Below, in pieces: positions 58,295-64,000 of a DNA stretch of 64,000 bases. Both the position numbers and the translations under genes were made by a program. The DNA comes from Anaspis maculata. Lineage: Eukaryota > Arthropoda > Insecta > Coleoptera > Scraptiidae. Each line of letters starts with the position of its first letter. Position 1 is the stretch's first letter. The notes beneath the pieces are model-generated. The model had not been told where the DNA came from, did not search any database, and saw nothing but the letters and a program-made list of their open reading frames with translations. Location: assembly GCA_949128115.1 (NCBI GenBank), contig OX421962.1, positions 40,137,745 to 40,201,744 on the forward strand, written 5' to 3'.

Positions 58295-58595
58295 TAAGCC
58301 TGACTTGTTTTCTGTTACAATGAATACCACTTCAGTTTTACGGTATTAGAGTAAGCTATGGAAGAAACATGTTGTGTTGGTGAGAGTGGAACCTTGCCAA
58401 CTTGATGCTGACGTCTTGATAGATGTGGTATTATGATATTGTGACAGTTGTCACCGTGACATCGCGACGTGGTGTACGCACAAGTGATAATGTTCTAGAT
58501 CATGTAGCGGTAATCGTCTCCACTGGTTGGTGGTTTTCGCTAATGCTGTTAGGTAGTGGTGGTCAATGGTCGAAGCAGATCTTGCGGTGAGGTTA
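58295..58595. other. No gene recognised
   Basis: About 300 bp between two MITEs. Nothing seen. Confidence 0.35.
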
Positions 58596-58597
58596 TA

Positions 58598-58719
58598 TCG
58601 TGTGATCAGATGAATTTTCATTGAGGCAGGCTGTGGCGTGGTCGAATTCAGATGTGTGAAGCTGCGTTTGGTTAGGGCACAGCCTGCCTAAATTGCGGCC
58701 TCATCAATTGATCACAGGA
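58598..58719. mobile_element. Hairpin MITE, family H1, TCGTGTG subfamily (122 bp)
   Basis: Ends TCGTGTGATCAGATGAATTT and an imperfect complement, TA both sides (58596-58597 and 58720-58721). AGGCAGGCTGTGGCGTGGTC in the arm is the clearest match to the core of the other copies. It lies only 1.5 kb from 56949-57068. Confidence 0.85.
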
Positions 58720-58721
58720 TA

Positions 58722-60446
58722 GTGACGACCACGGACTCTTCACACAATTGCTCGTTTGGGTTGGCTATGGTGTGGCCTTACTTGACGACGAAAGTATAGT
58801 CTCTGAAACGTTTCATCAGCACAGAAATTCGAGGACGGAGAATGGTCCACTTGCCGAAGGATCTTTTTTCTTCTCTAGTTTTTCGTCACTAGAGGCTACG
58901 GTACGCGCGGTATAGCCTTGGCTTTAGGGCAGTAAAAGATGAACGCTGAGCGGCGGGAAAAAATCAATTACAAGCGACGTTTAAAAAAGCAAACAGTGAT
59001 AAAATAAATCGATTTGAAGCCATCAACAACGCAGGAACGCTGCTCTCGTGTAACTATCTCATTTAACTACAAACAATGCCACATTGTTTGTTAGCAACAC
59101 GGTACGGTGTGATAATGCCGGCGTCATGTACACGAGAAAATCGACGGCGGCAGTTCTGGACGCATCGAGCTGGAAGCATGACATCAGGAGCGTTGAGCGT
59201 TGAACCGCCGCCGCACAACGTCGGTCGGTGGCGGTTGAAAGTTGCCGTATATCGGAGACGGCGGCATCAACTCCGTACATCGACAAGCACTAAAAGGCAG
59301 CAGCAGCAGCATCATGCGATATCTCTTGTGTGAATCGACTGTACATCATGGAAGGCAGTAACTTTTTACGGCCAACAGTAAAATCAACGCAGCACATTCC
59401 CGGGGCAAAAAGGATTCGGTATCTGAACGCCGGAATCTTATTGAGAAGCTATTACAATTACTGACTCTGTGTATGTGCATTCCGATTCGAGTGCACGAAA
59501 TCGCATCCAAACATCTTGCACATATACACAAACACATGGCGCACACACGTCTATGGGCACAATCAATCGTAAATGTTCAAGAGCGTTTGATACAAGAACT
59601 TTGGGCATGGCATACGAAGCCAGATGTATGTCGGTGATATACGGCTGGTTGAACCGGACACGTTTCTGTTCGGAAAGCGGTACCTGTTTTGGAGTCCCAA
59701 CGGGGCTATATCGGGTAGCCGTGGAGGCTTAAAAGCGCTCATTGAAGCGCCATCTTCTTGCGAGTAGCTGAAGTAATTTGTAAGAATTGTCATTCAGAAA
59801 TCATTGAAAGTGGTGGAACGGGGAGGGGAGGCAGATTCGCATAGCTAAGATTTGAAATTATGAGCAGAATAATGACAGAAGAAAGTTATTAAATTAAATA
59901 TATATTAATGACGTATGAAGATATATGATGAAAGATGCAAAATACAAAATAAGATGAATATTCGAATAGGTCTTTTCATGAGGTCTAGAGCGCATGCTCA
60001 CGTTCTTTGCCGGTCGGCGAAAATTGGACCTTCGCGTGCTTGCCAGACTCGCACAGCCCTGTAATTATTTTTCCCATTCTATACCTCTGGTGCTAGCCGA
60101 CCCGAACTGTCAAATCTTACGCATGCCCACTGAAACACAAAATCATCATTAAAACACCTATTGAAATGGAGATATGAATTTTGGAAGTTTCACCGCACCC
60201 TGTGAGATATAACCGCTTAACTGATAGAACAGAACCACATATCGCACACCACACACACTTTTTCTTGCAAATACCACTAGGAGTATCATGCATCATCATC
60301 ATATTGTGACCCTCCATCACTCGACTCTGAAGTAACTTCTTCTTTCAGTAATTTTTCTTTAGTTTTAAACTTTTTCTGAGTTCTTGCTTGAACAGCTTCT
60401 GACTTAATTGCTTTTTGTCTCTCTCGCTCTCAAGTTTCTTCTTATA
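58722..60446. other. No certain gene
   Basis: 59050-59350 is GC-rich with frames of 75 and 85 codons on opposite strands (one Arg- and Gln-rich with CAG triplets). No domain. Remaining frames are 66-87 codons with no recognisable content. Confidence 0.35.
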
Positions 60447-60447
60447 A

Positions 60448-60544
60448 GGCCCGGTATTTCCTTCTCCGAATTCGTTCCACAACGCAGCGTTTATCTGCCG
60501 GATAGAGTCATACGGAACAAATCCGGAGATGGAAATACCGGGCC
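60448..60544. mobile_element. MITE-like inverted repeat (97 bp)
   Basis: GGCCCGGTATTTCC at 60448-60461 and its exact complement at 60531-60544. The next bases (CTCCG / CGGAG) also pair. A rough CTTCTTATAA / AAGAAGTATAAG symmetry extends outside. The loop is ordinary. Confidence 0.65.
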
Positions 60545-61750
60545 CAAGAAGTATAAGTCAATTTCCTTGTTCATATGCGATTTTGCCTCACCTTGTGGTA
60601 TGCGATTTTGCCCAATGACTTCAAAGATACCTAAGTGAAAATCGGATACGAATCAAAATCAAGCGTTTTGATCCAAGGAAGGAAAACATTTACTAGTAAA
60701 CTAAGACAAAAGTAGGTAGTGCATGACAATCATCATTTACTTTGAGGCTGAGGTTTCAGTGTTATGTGATTAGGTACTGATTAGGTACTGTTTTTGTTTA
60801 GAGCTTCACAAAATCGGACATCGGACTGATCAAGAACTTGAAACCGTCTTTATTCTATTCAGTGTCGCTTACAGATTTCTTCATCTCATTTGCAAGGTGG
60901 ATTGGGATGGGGATTATTGGGTCATTGCGTTCGGTATTTGATAGTGGCGCTACCTCACAAATGATTATGAGTTGCGAGGTTCTCGAGCGGTTACACTACT
61001 ACATTCGAGAATAAACGCGTAGCGAGTAAGACACATCTGCACAATTGGCGAAAGTGCGATACTTTCAAAGCTTGCCGGAATATACGCGAACCTAATGATA
61101 GACGTTTCTAGAGCCGCGACAAATGTACTGGCGGTCAATGCTGGAATATACCAGTGGACGCGTGGAATGTTCCCGAAGATAACATTCGAGTGTATAAGCG
61201 CAGGATGAGTCGAGTGATGCAGATTTTAGTCCACAGCATCCGACAGCGAGTATATCAACGGCGAAGTTGCAAAGCTAGATATTCAAGTGCAGTAATTTAT
61301 TTGACGTGTAGCAAGAGTACACAGTAATAAGGTAATAAACCGTGTGTGTTTAAACGATATCTGTCAATTATAGAAGTACCCAACGCAAATTCGCAACGAT
61401 ATAATTTAATGCTATGCGGTTTTACTCCCTCTTCCCCTACACTTATACAGTTTTCTACTGAAGGAAAACTGTGTGATAAGCCACTGACTACGAGAGAGAG
61501 CTTCTCCGATCTTATTAATTTATTCCTTTGATGGCGATCCAAAGACTAGGAGGCTGGAAATTTACATGGTAGCCGTATGAGGCATAGACTGCGTTGTGCA
61601 AAATCTTAAGAAACTTTTTGTCTATTTTTGCAGATATCGGCACCCTAATTTTGTGTTTTTTGGCTTGAAAACTTCCTAACACCTCGACATTCCTCGAACT
61701 TCCGCGCATGCGCGGTTTAGGATAAGACGATTTTGGACTCAAAATTTGCT
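60545..61750. other. No gene recognised
   Basis: Frames of up to 81 codons only. No repeat pair seen. Confidence 0.4.
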
Positions 61751-61751
61751 A

Positions 61752-61928
61752 CGTTTACACCGTGGCTTTGTCCGCGACCTTATTACTGAATTCGACCCAA
61801 ATAAATTCAGTCCACGTGGTGTAAACGATCATGGACAAGGACCAAGTAGCGTGGGGTGAGGTCTCTTGTTGGTCGTGGACTGACCTAAATTTAGTCTGGA
61901 CCAAATTTACAAAGATGCTGTGTAAACG
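61752..61928. mobile_element. MITE with CGTTTACAC ends (177 bp)
   Basis: CGTTTACACCGTGGCTTTGT on the left, the complement of CGTTTACACAGCATCTTTGT on the right. A third GTGTAAACG lies internally at about 61820, after CCACGTG, so the left end and this internal copy also form a smaller inverted pair. TSD not resolved. Confidence 0.6.
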
Positions 61929-61929
61929 A

Positions 61930-62378
61930 TAACAGAAGGGGCACAATAAACTGTTGTTTCAGTGCAAGGGATACGAACCTAAACCCAAAAGAATAATAAA
62001 TAAGAACGGAAACGGTAACGGTACCGGAGTGACCCAAGCCGCAGAAATCTATATCAGACTCAGTGGCAGTAGGCCGGTTGTCAACCAACCTGACATGCTT
62101 CCTGACCATGGGGATATGTAATCTCTGGAGTATTCTATGTTGAACTAGGGTATGACAAACTTGTTGTTCTCTATACGTGCATTACGTCCAATCCCGAGCC
62201 AAAAAAATCAGTTTTGGCTTGCTTGTTATAGGCATTTAATAAAAAAAACATCGAATTTTTTTTTTTAAACAAATGTGTCATACCCTGGAGGATGATAGTT
62301 ACTGCCGTGCTTTTGCCAAATAATTCAGCATTCAATCAAGATATACGACTGTCGTTATCGTATCTAAGTAGTCAATTA
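61930..62378. other. No gene recognised
   Basis: About 450 bp of AT-rich sequence. Confidence 0.4.
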
Positions 62379-62386
62379 GATTAAAT

Positions 62387-62825
62387 TAGTGATGTAAATT
62401 TTCCGGAAATTTAAAACTCTGTTTCCGGAAATTTTCCGAAAGGGTTCAGAATTGATTGAAACTAGACACGTTGTCTTGTTCATAATTTTCCTATTTCAAC
62501 AACACCATATAAGTATATTATATATTTATAATATTTAGTGACGCAATAATGGACTAGTTCACAAAAATATAATTCTAAGCTTTTGAAAATAAAAAAGAAA
62601 TCGTCTTACTAGCATTCTAACATTTTATCATTGATCTGTCAAGATTTTTTCATCAATTAAGAGTGAGGAGTGAGGTTAAGTTCACCGAATCCGAGACCGA
62701 TTTGCATCTTCTTACTCTCAAACTCGCGGCAAATTTGAAATTTTGGAAAATTTCCAAATTTCGCTCGGAAAATTTTCCAGATTGGAAATTTTCCGAGACG
62801 GAAAATTTCTGAACTCACATCACTA
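62387..62825. mobile_element. hAT-like non-autonomous element (439 bp)
   Basis: Ends TAGTGATGT and ACATCACTA. The 8-bp flanks are GATTAAAT (62379-62386) and GATTAAAC (62826-62833), a 7-of-8 match of the length typical for hAT elements. Subterminal regions are packed with AAATTTTCCGGAAATTT-type repeats in both orientations, possible transposase-binding sites. No transposase frame is present, so mobilisation must have been in trans. Confidence 0.82.
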
Positions 62826-62911
62826 GATTAAACACTGACGAGATTAAATCTAATTACAGGCTGGGCTTTTGACTTACGAGTAGGTATATACAGGTGATTC
62901 AGAATTGAACC

Positions 62912-63118
62912 AAGAGAATGACCCGTGACGCAGGTGGTTGTGTGGCTGCCTGCGGTGCGGAAGTCCCGGGTTCGATTCCCGGTGAAAAGTCTGGGTGTTG
63001 TGTTGTCCGAAATCGCACTTTTCCATGTATTTAAAATTTAACAATAAACGGGCAAACTCCTATGGTAAAAACTAAAGCCGATAAGGAGGAAAACATTTAT
63101 TTATTTATTTATTTATTT
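62912..63118 (+). mobile_element. tRNA-derived SINE, family S1 copy 2
   Basis: The head has an A-box-like GACGCAGGTGGTT and a B box within CCCGGGTTCGATTCCCGG. The T arm pairs fully, the acceptor stem does not. Body of about 75 bp, then CTCCTATGGTAAAAACTAAA and GCCGATAAGGAGGAAAACAT, then (TTTA)n. The 9-bp duplication AATTGAACC lies on both sides (62903-62911 and 63119-63127). The anticodon-equivalent position differs from copy 1 (GCG against GTG), consistent with decay of a tRNA-like head. Confidence 0.94.
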
Positions 63119-63127
63119 AATTGAACC

Positions 63128-64000
63128 CTGTATCAAGAAAGGCTGTGTGAGAAATTATTTTTTTGCTCGTAGACGTAATTTAAAAGTTATGGTCTTTTGA
63201 ACTCGAAAGAAATTTTGGTGATTCTTCATTTGATTCCCTTTTTTTGCGCTCTGGTACCTTTTGAGCTTTAAAAAAAAAAGTAAAATACAGGGAAAAATTA
63301 CGGAAAAAACGGGAAATAAAGACATATAAGGATGGCATTTCCTAGTGTTTTTTTCTTTAAACGTGAGTTTCATGAGAATCAGTAAAGTAAGAGACTTGAA
63401 AAAAAGCAGAGTTATCTAAAATCTAGAATGAAAATAATAAGTATTGGAAAATTTCAAAATTCGAAAAACTAAGAAAATTTTTTTCAAAAAGAGTCTTTCA
63501 TTCTCTTGCCAGCCCAGATTTGGATGACCCATTTTTTTTCTTACATTTTTAGCTGCTCAGATTTGGCAGAAACTCACGCCACAAGAATCTATCTGTTTCT
63601 CTTTCGCTCTGCAGCTTATCCGCAGTCTGTTTCAGCCATTTTTTATGCTAAGAAATGCCGTCCTTGAAGCATTCATTACTTTCTTACTCCTGTCTTTCCC
63701 TTAACTGGAATGAGCTCGATTGTACGAGATGCATTTCAATATGCTTAACCCCTTAACCAACCATTAAACTCGTCGGCGTAGCGTGTCAACCAGAATTCCT
63801 CAGAATTCGAGTTAGAATTACTTTCGACCTGTCAATTCGCCTGTCCGACCTGGGAAACTACCTCCTAGGAGACCCATGATGAACTAACGGTGAGCCTCTG
63901 TGACACACCGCATCCCTTCGTTGTACATTTAAAATAAACCTTAATTTAGCTCTTTACTGGAACATTCCCTTTAAATCTCCCGGGTCATCTCCATTATTGG
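63128..64000. other. Gene-free right flank
   Basis: The bases after the SINE duplication (CTGTATC) complete an ACCCTGTA string split by the SINE. The remainder is AT-rich with one 72-codon minus-strand frame that is Lys/Phe-rich and shows no domain. Confidence 0.4.

Noticed and set aside
62912..62985. tRNA gene on the plus strand
   Set aside because: Same reasoning: head of SINE copy 2, no acceptor-stem pairing, different anticodon-equivalent from copy 1.

Overview
The window looks like intergenic or intronic DNA from an AT-rich, repeat-laden arthropod genome, most likely an insect. There is no operon-like gene density. No open frame exceeds about 160 codons, and almost none looks like a host protein. 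Dozens of short inverted-repeat transposon derivatives, tRNA-derived SINEs, a 5'-truncated non-LTR retrotransposon and a decayed Tc1/mariner-type transposase are present. The recurring TACCTAC/GTAGGTA motif is familiar from some insect genomes, but the order cannot be fixed from sequence alone. I found no CRISPR array, rRNA, intact tRNA gene, origin, or virus-derived gene.

Layout. 0-12 kb holds a hairpin MITE (448-570), a 1.2-kb palindromic element with 20-bp iterated ends (4362-5557), smaller MITEs (5622, 6887, 9804, 11805) and a LINE 3' end (8065-8466). 12-16.4 kb holds a SINE, a 2.9-kb palindrome invaded by a MITE in one arm only, and an internally deleted Tc1/mariner-like element with recognisable transposase remains. 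16.8-32.3 kb holds further palindromic elements and a candidate 66-bp exon with good splice signals (30438-30503). 35-43 kb is a dense cluster of nested palindromes, including a triplicated 68-bp terminal repeat (39111-39314). 46-56 kb holds more palindromes: 48820-51034, 53294-54374 and an AGTAAG-rich element at 54745-55675. 56.9-63.1 kb holds two more copies of the first hairpin family, a hAT-like element with an 8-bp duplication, and a second copy of the SINE.

How the parts relate. The main pattern is a set of long foldback elements. They are flanked by TA and mostly begin CAGGGTG or a close variant. At least two groups share their internal inverted arms while carrying unrelated terminal blocks of about 70-105 bp. 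That suggests modular end-swapping among non-autonomous elements mobilised by TA-targeting (Tc1/mariner-class) transposases. The one recognisable transposase relic (15620-16338) has ends of the same general style. The two SINE copies, both with perfect target-site duplications, define a roughly 207-bp family with a conserved 3' stem-loop.

Limits. Boundaries were read by eye from inverted-repeat matching. Positions are usually good to a few bases where a TSD is quoted and to roughly 10-30 bases otherwise. Host-gene calls are weak.
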